DNA from: an uncultured Vibrio sp.
GTDB lineage: Bacteria > Pseudomonadota > Gammaproteobacteria > Enterobacterales > Vibrionaceae
Direction of reading: 5' to 3'
Length of the DNA stretch: 64,000 nucleotides
Assembly (NCBI RefSeq): GCF_963675395.1
Contig: NZ_OY776223.1
Location: 1,674,001-1,738,000 of the forward strand
The notes beneath the pieces are model-generated. The model made no database searches. It was not told the origin of the DNA and saw only the letters and a list, made by a program, of their open reading frames with translations. Both the position numbers and the translations under genes were made by a program. This document shows, piece after piece, positions 8,308 to 16,603 of this stretch (positions are counted from its first letter, which is position 1; every line of letters begins with the position of its first letter).

Positions 8308-8412
8308 TTAGGCATGAATACAAGAAGGAAGGATTTTTAGATCAAAATCGTGCGTATACCAAGCTAATGAGCTTGACCATAACTTATTTTGATTTTTTAG
8401 ATTTTCACTCAT
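8308..8412 (-). CDS. tnaC: Tryptophanase leader peptide (TnaC-like)
   Basis: A 34-residue frame from ATG at 8412 to TAA at 8308, with GGA seven bases before the ATG. It begins MSENLKNQNKLW and contains WYTHDFDLKILPS near the end. E. coli TnaC senses free tryptophan through W12, D16, I19 and P24 while stalling the ribosome at its last codon. Here W18, D22, L25 and P29 occupy the corresponding pattern, but the Trp-to-Pro gap is one residue shorter (10 between instead of 11). Five more residues (SCIHA) follow the proline. A second Trp is at position 12. Location, size and motif support a leader peptide; stalling is inferred. Confidence 0.75.
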   Translation of the reverse strand: MSENLKNQNKLWSSSLAWYTHDFDLKILPSCIHA

Positions 8413-8449
8413 TTCTAATTCCATCATTAGTTATAGCTGATTGACCGAT

Positions 8450-8549
8450 GAGTTCATTTTTAGCCAAAAGATGAACAAAGTAAATTGTCCAAAATAATAA
8501 ATGTGACAAATATCCTTATACATAATCTTGGAATAAGTTACGTGTCACA
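8450..8549 (-). promoter_or_regulatory. Possible tna promoter region with CRP half-sites
   Basis: Upstream of tnaC on the minus strand, TAAAAA (complement of 8457-8462) could serve as a -10 box. TGTGA occurs at 8502-8506 (plus strand) and TCACA at 8545-8549. Each is a good half of a CRP site but the partner halves are poor. E. coli tna is CRP-dependent; here the assignment is tentative. Confidence 0.3.
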
Positions 8550-8683
8550 AATAAATGAGCACAAACAGAATATAAATTCATAAGAACCCACCAGAAAAAA
8601 TATTCGTCATTCATAGTAATGATAGTTAGTAACAGCACTCCAACTCACTCACAACATTACCCTTCCCCATAAGGCCCAAAAAC
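8550..8683. other. Gene-free AT-rich spacer
   Basis: Between the tna regulatory region and the yjbH terminator I see no open frame, repeat or clear promoter. Confidence 0.5.
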
Positions 8684-8720
8684 AAAAAAGGGCGGTGTTC
8701 ACAAAAGGAAACCGCCCTTT
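8684..8720 (-). terminator. Intrinsic terminator of the lipoprotein-yjbH unit
   Basis: AAAGGGCGGT (8687-8696) pairs with ACCGCCCTTT (8711-8720). On the minus strand the stem is followed by a T-run, 20 bases after the yjbH stop codon. Confidence 0.88.
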
Positions 8721-8740
8721 AATATTACGTTTTAATCAAC

Positions 8741-10834
8741 TTACCGCTCTTGTTCTAACAAACGAAGATAAGCGTTTCTCATTCGCTGTTGGTAGGTATT
8801 AAAGTACGCCGGTGTTAGCCTAGAACGGTTAAGATACTCTCGTTCCAAACTGTGTTGTAACTCAAGAGACTGACCCAGCCCGGTGTTGATGTTGTTGTGA
8901 GAATCATTGATTCGAGTTTGTACCGTCAGTTCATACTGGTCGATACCCCTGACTTGTAAGTACCCCGGCTTCATATCTCGCCATGGCGTCAACGGTAAAG
9001 AGACGCCAAGAGTCAGAAACTCTTCATCTTCACTGTTTAAGTATTTCGCGAAGAATTTAGCATCACCGAGCCAATGCGTTGTGGTGATATCATAACCTTG
9101 ATCCCCACGCCAGTACTCTCCACCTCGCAAGCTTAGCTGCCAGTTCCAATCAGGTCTTGAATAGGTATAGTTAGCTAAACGAGTGGCTTTGTCTTCAATT
9201 TCACGACCGCGTGAGTCAACGTCATCCTTATAGGTGAATTCGCTGATCTGAAAACCAATGCCGTGATGTCCCTCAGGTGAGTTCCACTGGGTTTCATTCA
9301 TTCCTCCAAGGTACCCACCATAGACATAACCTGCCGAAAACTGAGTCATGATATCGATAGGTAGACGAAAAGCCTGGTGAACAAGAACACGGTTAATCTC
9401 ATTTTCTAAGCTTTGCTCTTCCCAGTATCCACCGTCCTGATAATCATCGCTGTCATCAAGCGGTAATACATGCCGGATATCAAATGCTGCACCTTGCCAC
9501 AGTGGTGTATACAGATTGGAACTAAGACCGACTGAATAGTCAAAAACACCATATTCCGTGGCAACGTTGTAATTCATAACTGGCGAAAAAATAAGCTGCG
9601 AACGTCCAGCTCCACCGTTAATATGCTGATGGATCCACTGAGTCTGTTTCCGATATTCATTCAAGTGCTGTGAGGAAAACGACGTCTGTTTACATAACTC
9701 GCCTGTCGCCAAAAAGTCTTGATAGCAGTCTAGCGTGGTGGAAACTCGCATTACTGGTATATTGTTATTCAGCAGCAGCAAGTTGATCACTGGAGCATAA
9801 TCACTACCAACAATATCGGTAAGTGTATCATGGCTTAGGTTTGTAGCTATTAGGCCTAGAGCCACACCAACACCGTCAACTTCATTGTGGTTGTAACGAC
9901 GGTTCTCGAGGGCAATGACCAATTGGTTAAGATGAGTACCCGTTTGAATATTGATAAAGCCTTCATTCTTGAGCGCTTGCTGCAAAGATGTCCGACTTGT
10001 CGACTTGCTAGCAGCCAACTGTGAGGCAAGACGCTGCTCGGTACTTTCTAGTTCTGGCTGTTTTAATTGCTTGCGGCTATTGCTGCTATATCCAACCAAT
10101 GGAATGTCTGTATTGATCCCCCATAGCGTCTGATCACTATTCTCGTGACCACTGTAAAGCTCTACATGGGCAGAAGTCTGAATACCATAGGGTAAAAAGC
10201 CCTCAGGGGTAAACACTTTCGCCGTAACATTGAGTTCGCTGGCATCGTATTCGCCAACCAGTTGGGCAAAAGGAAGCGGTTGCCACTCAACCCCACCAAA
10301 AGGCCCGTCCATAATCCCAAGGCTAAGATCTGACTTGCCAAAACCTGAACTAACACGCAATCCGTAATCTTCGAAGGTTTTGTCTGCGACGACATACGCC
10401 GCTCTAAAGGTACTGGCAGCACCGCCAACATCTTGAGCCCCCACGGCTAGCTGGATGCCAGTTAAGTCATAGACATATGGCACTTGGACTTTTACAGATG
10501 CAGATAGGTCTCGAATATCACCACAGTCGGAGTCAAAGTAGAGATTACAATCATAAGTTTGAGTAACAATTCTCCCCCCAGCTTCGACACCGGGCAGAAC
10601 GCCAGCACCAAGAAACCAGTCATCAAGTTGAGCGATAGTTCCCTTATAAGGCACTCCTTGACTGAAAGAAAGATGAAAGTCTCCAGTATCAATCACCTGA
10701 GCATTCGGGGTGAACCCCAACCCAGTGAAGCTCTGATAAGAAGATAGATTATCGGGTGAAGCAAGAGTAGTACAGGGGGCAAGGAGCAAAACTGTTCGTA
10801 TACAGTTTTGTAATGAAAAATTAGGTCTGAACAT
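8741..10834 (-). CDS. YjbH-like outer-membrane protein, surface polysaccharide associated
   Basis: Starting at the ATG at 10834 the protein has 697 residues and a signal peptide (MFRPNFSLQNCIRTVLLLAP, cleavage near LAS). An in-frame GTG at 10861 lies inside a terminator-like hairpin and is unlikely. The N-terminal part (SYQSFTGLGFTPNAQV, then FGGVEWQPLPFAQLVGEYD around mature residues 190-230) and the beta-rich C-terminal half match the YjbH/WbfB family. That family is predicted to form an outer-membrane barrel for exopolysaccharide export or modification. It lies 85 bases after a lipoprotein gene, mirroring the yjbF-yjbH pairing of E. coli, but I see no yjbE or yjbG here. Function is by family only. 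Confidence 0.8.
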   Translation of the reverse strand: MFRPNFSLQNCIRTVLLLAPCTTLASPDNLSSYQSFTGLGFTPNAQVIDTGDFHLSFSQGVPYKGTIAQLDDWFLGAGVLPGVEAGGRIVTQTYDCNLYFDSDCGDIRDLSASVKVQVPYVYDLTGIQLAVGAQDVGGAASTFRAAYVVADKTFEDYGLRVSSGFGKSDLSLGIMDGPFGGVEWQPLPFAQLVGEYDASELNVTAKVFTPEGFLPYGIQTSAHVELYSGHENSDQTLWGINTDIPLVGYSSNSRKQLKQPELESTEQRLASQLAASKSTSRTSLQQALKNEGFINIQTGTHLNQLVIALENRRYNHNEVDGVGVALGLIATNLSHDTLTDIVGSDYAPVINLLLLNNNIPVMRVSTTLDCYQDFLATGELCKQTSFSSQHLNEYRKQTQWIHQHINGGAGRSQLIFSPVMNYNVATEYGVFDYSVGLSSNLYTPLWQGAAFDIRHVLPLDDSDDYQDGGYWEEQSLENEINRVLVHQAFRLPIDIMTQFSAGYVYGGYLGGMNETQWNSPEGHHGIGFQISEFTYKDDVDSRGREIEDKATRLANYTYSRPDWNWQLSLRGGEYWRGDQGYDITTTHWLGDAKFFAKYLNSEDEEFLTLGVSLPLTPWRDMKPGYLQVRGIDQYELTVQTRINDSHNNINTGLGQSLELQHSLEREYLNRSRLTPAYFNTYQQRMRNAYLRLLEQER

Positions 10835-10851
10835 GTGATACATCCATTTAT

Positions 10852-10883
10852 AAAAAATCACCCAAAGCGTGCGCTATGGGTGA
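10852..10883 (-). terminator. Terminator-like hairpin between the lipoprotein and yjbH-like genes
   Basis: On the minus strand TCACCCA (complement of 10877-10883) and TGGGTGA (complement of 10858-10864) form a 7-bp stem followed by six T's. It would reduce transcription from the lipoprotein gene into the YjbH-like gene. Confidence 0.6.
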
Positions 10884-10919
10884 CTAATCTTTTAGCTATG
10901 ATAAGGAAGGAGAAAGCTA

Positions 10920-11873
10920 TTAAGCGCCACCGCCGCCTTCACTACCACCACCACCTGTACCACCTGTACCACCTGTACCACCTGTAGGTGGCGTCTCAGG
11001 CTCAGGGACGGGCTCCGCTGGCTTACCTGTTGCTATATCTTCAATAATTTTATCAAAGATTGGATTATCCATATCTACATCTTCGTCTTGTACTGCATCA
11101 GCAATTGTGTTGAATACAGTCTCATCTTCCAGAGCTCCAGAAAGTTCGACATAGATTTCATCACCATCGTTATTGGTCGGATAGTTTGGATGTTCCTTCA
11201 GAACAACCTGACTTACTCTTTTCGTCACAGTGGTAAGCTGCTCAACAGTAACATCTGAATTATCACCTTGAGCGGCAAGTGTGTCAGAAAGTACGACTGT
11301 AGTAACCATAATTTCTGAGTAAATGGTTGGATTTGATTCTTTTAGATCACCCAATACAGTTTCAGGATCAGTGAGCAGCTCAAGAACATCAATTCCCGCG
11401 CCTTTGTTGTTTAAGTCATCAACATCGATACCCAGGTTTTTCAAAGTCGCCTTAGCAACTTCTTCAGAATATTCGTCATCACCCAGCGCTTTGGCAATAA
11501 TTGTCGTAAATGGCGTTGCCGCTGCTTCTTGACCCTCTTGGAGCAAGCCTTTTGGCACACTGTAGCTTACGTTCGACATGTCTTTACCGTTAGAGGTATC
11601 CACGGCACCTGGTGTTTTATTGAAGGTTACAGAACAAGTTTCAGGGCTAGTTGCGAACGTTTCATCTTCAATGGTGATAAAACCATCGTAGTCAGTAGTC
11701 CCGTTGATAGCGCCGCCTGAGCCATCAGTACAATCAAACTGACCAGTCATACCTTGAACAGCACCATCGAATGCACGTACATCCTGAGAAAACGATACAG
11801 TATCAGTGCTACTATCATTACAGCCGACTAAAATTATGGAGCCAACCGCGATTGCTAATAGTGAAAATTTCAC
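10920..11873 (-). CDS. Lipoprotein with Gly/Thr-rich tail, partner of the YjbH-like protein
   Basis: Translation starts at GTG 11873 behind a strong AGGAG site. The 317-residue product has a lipoprotein signal (LLAIAVGSIILVGC) with the lipidated Cys at residue 18. The body is acidic, largely soluble and not recognised. The C-terminus has a PVPEPETPP linker and a low-complexity tail of GGT repeats ending in GGGGSEGGGGA, coded in part by four perfect 9-bp repeats (10951-10986). Such tails often vary in length between strains. Its position before the YjbH-like gene suggests a shared role in surface polysaccharide. That is inference. Confidence 0.75.
   Translation of the reverse strand: MKFSLLAIAVGSIILVGCNDSSTDTVSFSQDVRAFDGAVQGMTGQFDCTDGSGGAINGTTDYDGFITIEDETFATSPETCSVTFNKTPGAVDTSNGKDMSNVSYSVPKGLLQEGQEAAATPFTTIIAKALGDDEYSEEVAKATLKNLGIDVDDLNNKGAGIDVLELLTDPETVLGDLKESNPTIYSEIMVTTVVLSDTLAAQGDNSDVTVEQLTTVTKRVSQVVLKEHPNYPTNNDGDEIYVELSGALEDETVFNTIADAVQDEDVDMDNPIFDKIIEDIATGKPAEPVPEPETPPTGGTGGTGGTGGGGSEGGGGA
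10951..10986. repeat. Four tandem copies of a 9-bp repeat (CCACCTGTA)
   Basis: Four exact copies in a row within the lipoprotein gene encode Gly-Gly-Thr repeats on the minus strand. The unit is a multiple of three, so copy-number changes keep the frame. Confidence 0.95.
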
Positions 11874-12433
11874 TTGAATCTCCTTTTTTTTTGCAAGTGA
11901 GGGTATACCAATAAAGGGCCGCGATAATAGTTTCTATTATTTTTTAACCTTGATTAATATAACAATTTTAGCTTTCGACCAATAATATAAGAAATACCTA
12001 TTAATGTAAAAAACTGTTTGCATCAAGCCGACAGATAAATTACTCAAAATTGACAAGAGTTGCTTATCAATTAGATAAAGCTAATCTTGGCAGTGCAAAC
12101 TGCTATCATGCAGTAGAGGTATAAAAATTGGCAACAAAAACGGTAATATCTATATTATTCAGTGATATTGCTCTAAAAACAGCACTGCTTACTTAGATTA
12201 ACAACATCAACCGACACCGACTTAAGTAACCACTCTAAAAATAAAGTCCAATATTGGTGCAACAGATAGTTTAGGTTCTCAATCAATCTATATGTATCTT
12301 CAAATCCCACATTTAAAAAAACCTTAATTATCTGGCCCATCTCACTTTCAAACATATACTGCGAGTCAGCTCTCAAATGAGGCTAAAAAGAAGAAGTCAA
12401 AAGTCGTTCCAACAAAAAGAGACCAGCGTTAGA
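11874..12433. other. 560-base intergenic region, no gene supported
   Basis: Very AT-rich sequence between psiE and the lipoprotein gene. It must hold the lipoprotein promoter (minus strand). A 67-codon minus-strand frame at 12173-12376 needs a TTG start and has no ribosome-binding site, so I do not call it. Confidence 0.6.
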
Positions 12434-12859
12434 TTACTCATCCTTTTCTTCAGTTCGCTTATCAACATATGGCCAATAATGGTGACCAACGCGAATGAGC
12501 AGTGTCGCCGCCGCAAGAATCAGGGCCGCAAGAGATAGCCAAACAACGGGAACCGCATCCAACTCTTTCATACCCAGAGTGATGTAACGAGCAATCGCCA
12601 TCATCGCGATATAGATGGGGTAACGAACCGGAATTTTCCCGTTCATCACAAATTGTCGCACCATAGCCAACACTTCGAGATATATAAACATCAATAAGAT
12701 GTCGGTCAGTAAAACACGTTTTGCAACAAACACATGGATGAACTCCTCCGCCATGGCGTATAAGGTTGCCAAGGTTATGGCGACTAATAATATCGCCTCA
12801 AAGAAGTGGAAGATTTTTAAGAACGGTCGGCTGAATGATTTCGGTAAATCTGACGCCAT
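12434..12859 (-). CDS. psiE: PsiE-family inner-membrane protein
   Basis: The 141-residue protein (ATG at 12859) has about four hydrophobic segments and the PsiE pattern: FEAILLVAITLATLYAMAEE, then IYLEVLAMVRQF and RYPIYIAMMAIARYI. PsiE is named for phosphate-starvation induction in E. coli and its molecular role is unknown. A TTG two codons upstream is in frame but the ATG is preferred. It follows the peptide-transporter operon on the same strand but is separated from it by a terminator. I see no clear Pho box. Confidence 0.88.
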   Translation of the reverse strand: MASDLPKSFSRPFLKIFHFFEAILLVAITLATLYAMAEEFIHVFVAKRVLLTDILLMFIYLEVLAMVRQFVMNGKIPVRYPIYIAMMAIARYITLGMKELDAVPVVWLSLAALILAAATLLIRVGHHYWPYVDKRTEEKDE

Positions 12860-12927
12860 AGTCAATTATCCAAACAAAACCAAAGAGATAAGCCTGAGTG
12901 TAGCATGTAAGCGCAAAAAGCATACAA

Positions 12928-12960
12928 AGAAAAACGCCCCGGCTATTTGGCGGAGCGTTG
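12928..12960 (-). terminator. Terminator of the peptide ABC-transporter operon
   Basis: AACGCCCCG (12933-12941) pairs with CGGAGCGTT (12951-12959) with one mismatch, and T-rich sequence follows on both strands. It lies 27 bases after the stop of the last ATPase gene. Confidence 0.7.
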
Positions 12961-12986
12961 TTTTTTTACACTGGCAGTGGCACGGC

Positions 12987-13826
12987 TTACGCCACTCGCT
13001 GCTTTTTTTCAGCCAAACGCTTTTTCTTCCTGAATTTCGGGTGCGTGATTGGGATAGCAGAAAGCAGTTTCTTGGTGTATTCGTTTTGTGGGTTGGCGTA
13101 GATCTCTTTGGCTCTGCCCGCTTCTACCACCTTCCCAAAGTACATCACCGCGACTTTATCTGACACATGCTTCACCACAGATAAGTCATGCGAGATAAAG
13201 ATGATCGCCAGATTCATCTCCTGCTGTAGTTGTAACAACAGATTGAGGATCTGCGCCTGAACGGAGACGTCCAGTGCCGAAACCGACTCATCACAAATCA
13301 GGAGTTTTGGTTTTAACGCAATCGCGCGAGCAATACCAATCCGCTGACGTTGACCACCAGAAAATTCATGTGGATAACGGTTTACCGCGGTTTCCGGCAA
13401 ACCGACTTTGACCAATAGCTCTTTCACCCACTGCTTACGTTCAGCAGGCGTACCAACTTTATGAATCACAAACGGCTCTTCCAGAATCATACCGATAGTA
13501 TGACGCTGGTTGAGAGATTCCATTGGGTCCTGAAAAACAATCTGCATGTCTTTTCGCAGAGAGCGCATCTCTCTTACCGACAACTTGGTGATATCTTTAC
13601 CTTCAAAAAAGATTTTGCCTTCCGTAGGTTCGTATAGCTTTAATATCGTGCGGCCTAAGGTACTTTTGCCACAACCTGATTCTCCTACCAGACCCAGCGT
13701 TTCCCCCTCACCGACAGACAGAGAAACCCCATCTACCGCTTTAATGGTGTAGCCTTTCTTAAACAGCCCTTTACCAGATACAAAGTGCTGCTTAAGATTT
13801 TCAATTCTTAATACTTCTTTTGTCAT
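12987..13826 (-). CDS. Peptide ABC transporter ATP-binding protein (OppF/DppF-like)
   Basis: One of two cytoplasmic ATPases that would power the importer encoded upstream. The 279-residue protein shows Walker A GESGCGKS (48-55), signature FSGGQ (155-159), Walker B LLICDE (175-180) and the switch His at 213 in ISHDLSVV. After Walker B it reads DESVSALD where most relatives have DEP. It is shorter than typical OppF (about 330), lacking much of the C-terminal extension. Last gene of the five-gene operon, 36 bases after its partner ATPase. Substrate class is inferred from the binding protein. Confidence 0.9.
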   Translation of the reverse strand: MTKEVLRIENLKQHFVSGKGLFKKGYTIKAVDGVSLSVGEGETLGLVGESGCGKSTLGRTILKLYEPTEGKIFFEGKDITKLSVREMRSLRKDMQIVFQDPMESLNQRHTIGMILEEPFVIHKVGTPAERKQWVKELLVKVGLPETAVNRYPHEFSGGQRQRIGIARAIALKPKLLICDESVSALDVSVQAQILNLLLQLQQEMNLAIIFISHDLSVVKHVSDKVAVMYFGKVVEAGRAKEIYANPQNEYTKKLLSAIPITHPKFRKKKRLAEKKQRVA

Positions 13827-13862
13827 AACATCCTCTTTTATGACTCACTTACTTTGCACCAG

Positions 13863-14720
13863 TTAGCTTGCAAACATACTCGCATCAATTGGTTTGATGT
13901 CTATCATCTGCTTAGGTTCATTATCTAAGCTTGGCATCAAGCCCATCAAACGCTCTGTGTATGGGTGCTGCGGGTTATCAAACAGTTCAAAAATCTCTGC
14001 TTTCTCAACAATACGCCCGCCATACATCACTGCCACGTCATCACAGACTTCTGCCACCACGCCAAGGTCGTGGGTAATGAAGATCATCGCCATGCCAGTC
14101 TCTTCCTGAAGCTCATTCATTAGTTCAAGGATAGACGCCTGTACGGTTACATCCAATGCCGTCGTTGGTTCATCACAGATTAGGATGTCTGGTTTACAGG
14201 CCAGTGCCATTGCGATCATCACACGCTGACGCATACCACCAGACAGGTTGTGCGGATACTCATTGAGACGCTTTTCTGGCATTGGGATTTTTACTTTATC
14301 CAGCATTTCAATCGCATAGGTCTCGCGGGATTTCTTATCCAATTCCGGACGGTGCAACTCGAGCACTTCACAAATCTGACGGCCGATCGTGTGAACGGGG
14401 TTCAACGCGGTCATTGGATCCTGAAAAATGATCGAAATATGGTTACCACGCATCGCATACATTTGGTCTGCTGGCAGTTCCACCAGATTGGTTCCGCGGT
14501 AATTCACTTCACCCTTAACAATATTGCCGTATGGCTTCGGTAGCAGACCCATAATGGCCATTGAGGTGACACTTTTGCCACTGCCCGACTCACCTACCAA
14601 GCCCAGTGTACGTCCGGCTCGAACATCAAAGTTAACGCCGTGCAGTACTTTTACCGGACCATCATCCGTTGTGAATTCTACTTCGAGGTCTTTAACACTT
14701 AAGATTACATCGTTTTCCAT
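13863..14720 (-). CDS. Peptide ABC transporter ATP-binding protein (OppD/DppD-like)
   Basis: The first of the two ATPases: 285 residues with Walker A GESGSGKS (43-50), signature LSGGM (159-163), Walker B ILICDEP (179-185) and the switch His in ITHDLGVV. It lies 23 bases after the substrate-binding-protein gene and 36 before the second ATPase gene. The usual C-terminal oligopeptide-transporter segment is present but short (HPYTERLMGLMPSL). In E. coli yej the two ATPases are fused as YejF; here they are separate, as in opp and dpp. Confidence 0.92.
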   Translation of the reverse strand: MENDVILSVKDLEVEFTTDDGPVKVLHGVNFDVRAGRTLGLVGESGSGKSVTSMAIMGLLPKPYGNIVKGEVNYRGTNLVELPADQMYAMRGNHISIIFQDPMTALNPVHTIGRQICEVLELHRPELDKKSRETYAIEMLDKVKIPMPEKRLNEYPHNLSGGMRQRVMIAMALACKPDILICDEPTTALDVTVQASILELMNELQEETGMAMIFITHDLGVVAEVCDDVAVMYGGRIVEKAEIFELFDNPQHPYTERLMGLMPSLDNEPKQMIDIKPIDASMFAS

Positions 14721-14743
14721 AACACCTCCCTACGGCTTATTCC

Positions 14744-16570
14744 CTACAGCTTATAGGTGTCGTCAATTTCAACTACAGGTTCGAATGCCTTACCTGATTT
14801 CATCGCTTGTTGAGTTTCTTTTTTTACATCACTGTCAATCCAGTATGTGCCATCGCCAATAACGCCATCACTGTAAAGAGCTTCTGTCATACGGTTCATC
14901 GGTTTTTCTGGTAACTTGAGCCAGCGCCAGTGACCGTAGCGAACGTAAGGCACCATATAGCCAGAAATGATCACGTGCGCATCGATAATATCACGCTGAA
15001 TTTCGTGTCCGAGCTTAACCTTTTTATCCATATCTAAGTTGAAACGGTACTCCATGATTTTTTCATCCAACTCAGGTGTGCTGTAGTTGGTGAAGGAGTT
15101 CGTTTGTGGTTTATTGGCATTCACCGAATGGAAGTATTCCCAATACGTCGGAATCTCTGAGGTGCTCATGGTTAAGAACGCAAGATCGTGTTTTTTCTCG
15201 CGCACATATTTGAACATCGAAGAACCATCAACCAGCTTCAGTTCAATGTCCAACCCAGCCAATTTAGCCTGTTCTTTCAGATAAGCAATACGCGGAGTAT
15301 GCACAGGTGTTCCGTAGGTCAACTCAAAACTCAGACGCTGACCTTGAGAATTAACACGGATACCGTCTGCACCAACTTTGTCAAAACCTGCCGCTTCAAA
15401 TGCAGCAATGGCTTTATCCACATCAAGGGCTGGGGCTTTTACATCCGGCAGCGAGTATTTGCCATGACCAAACCCCATTGGGTTCGGCTTACGTGAGTAG
15501 TCACCGCGCAAGACATTTTCAATCATGCCATCGAAATCTGTTGCGTAGGTGACACCTTTACGTACATTAAGATCATTTAATAGCGGTTGCGCTGAGTTTA
15601 TCCAGATACCACCAGCACCAACAGGGTATTGGTTGTAACCCCAAAACTTTTCAATATAGCCCTTCTGATACGGTTCCGAGTTAGATTTGTCATGCCACAA
15701 ACTCGGTAGTATTAAAGCAAAAGCGTCGAGGTTGCCCTTCTCAAAGTGCTTCATCGCGATGTCATTATCACGAATAACCGTGATACGAATCTTGTCGACG
15801 TTATAGCGGTTTTGATAATACTTATTACTGTAGCCCCACCAGTCTTTACCGACATGTTTGAAGGTAACGCTTTTGCCTTTCTTGATATCGTCTAGGTAGT
15901 ACGCGCTCGTGGTTGGCTCACTCTTAAAATTGTAATAGCGAACAAAATTATCGTGGATGCCATCGCCATTTTCATCTTTAGCTGGGTTAGCATAGAAGTG
16001 TGCTGGACGCGGGCGCAACGCTCCCATTCTCAACATCAGCTCTTCTGGGTTGAACTCTTTGGCCGCCACGACGGAGAAAGTGTGATCATCGTATTTAACA
16101 ACGTCTGCCACCGTTTTGTTGTAGTAATCGTTGTACCACGGTTCCAGAATATCTTTTGAACGGTAGAACTTGAGCATAAAGACAAAATCGTCTGCGGTCA
16201 CTGGCTTGCCATCCGACCATTTCGCTGCTGGGTTGAGTCTAAAGTAAACTGTCTTATTATCCCCAGCCAACGCCCATTCATTTGCCAGCTCAGGAATGAA
16301 TTCAAGAGTATCAGGGTGACGTACAACCAGACCTGGGGTGTCATCCAACAAGAAAGCACGCAGCCCCGCATTCGCATCTGGCCCTACACTGCGTAGCGTC
16401 TGCGGAAAACTCGACATGTAGGTGCGATAAGTACCACCACGCTTGGCTTCAGGAGAACCATATTGCGGCTCATCCCAGTTAGTCTGCCACTCTAAGTCCG
16501 TCGGGAGCGTCGCGGACATCGCAGCGAAACTCAGGGCGCTCAACGTAGACGCTAAAAGTAATCTATTCAT
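14744..16570 (-). CDS. Periplasmic peptide-binding protein (YejA/OppA-like)
   Basis: Solute-binding protein family 5, which delivers peptides to the inner-membrane importer. The ATG at 16570, behind AAGGGAAG, gives 608 residues with a clear signal peptide (MNRLLLASTLSALSFAAMSA). An ATG 11 codons earlier is in frame but would disrupt the signal. Family features are the YGSPEAKRGGTYRTY start, WSDGKPVTADDFVFMLKFY around residue 115, and a size like YejA rather than OppA (about 540). YejA systems import microcin C-like and other oligopeptides. The actual ligand is unknown. Confidence 0.9.
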   Translation of the reverse strand: MNRLLLASTLSALSFAAMSATLPTDLEWQTNWDEPQYGSPEAKRGGTYRTYMSSFPQTLRSVGPDANAGLRAFLLDDTPGLVVRHPDTLEFIPELANEWALAGDNKTVYFRLNPAAKWSDGKPVTADDFVFMLKFYRSKDILEPWYNDYYNKTVADVVKYDDHTFSVVAAKEFNPEELMLRMGALRPRPAHFYANPAKDENGDGIHDNFVRYYNFKSEPTTSAYYLDDIKKGKSVTFKHVGKDWWGYSNKYYQNRYNVDKIRITVIRDNDIAMKHFEKGNLDAFALILPSLWHDKSNSEPYQKGYIEKFWGYNQYPVGAGGIWINSAQPLLNDLNVRKGVTYATDFDGMIENVLRGDYSRKPNPMGFGHGKYSLPDVKAPALDVDKAIAAFEAAGFDKVGADGIRVNSQGQRLSFELTYGTPVHTPRIAYLKEQAKLAGLDIELKLVDGSSMFKYVREKKHDLAFLTMSTSEIPTYWEYFHSVNANKPQTNSFTNYSTPELDEKIMEYRFNLDMDKKVKLGHEIQRDIIDAHVIISGYMVPYVRYGHWRWLKLPEKPMNRMTEALYSDGVIGDGTYWIDSDVKKETQQAMKSGKAFEPVVEIDDTYKL

Positions 16571-16603
16571 AAAACTTCCCTTTTTTATGTTTTGTGCACT
16601 CAC

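Noticed and set aside
12173..12376. Minus-strand 67-codon frame upstream of the lipoprotein gene
   Set aside because: Needs a TTG start with no Shine-Dalgarno sequence; composition fits random AT-rich DNA.
12987..13826. DESVSALD instead of DEP after Walker B in the second ATPase as an inactivating change
   Set aside because: The catalytic Glu is kept and the change is at the following Pro, which varies in this family.
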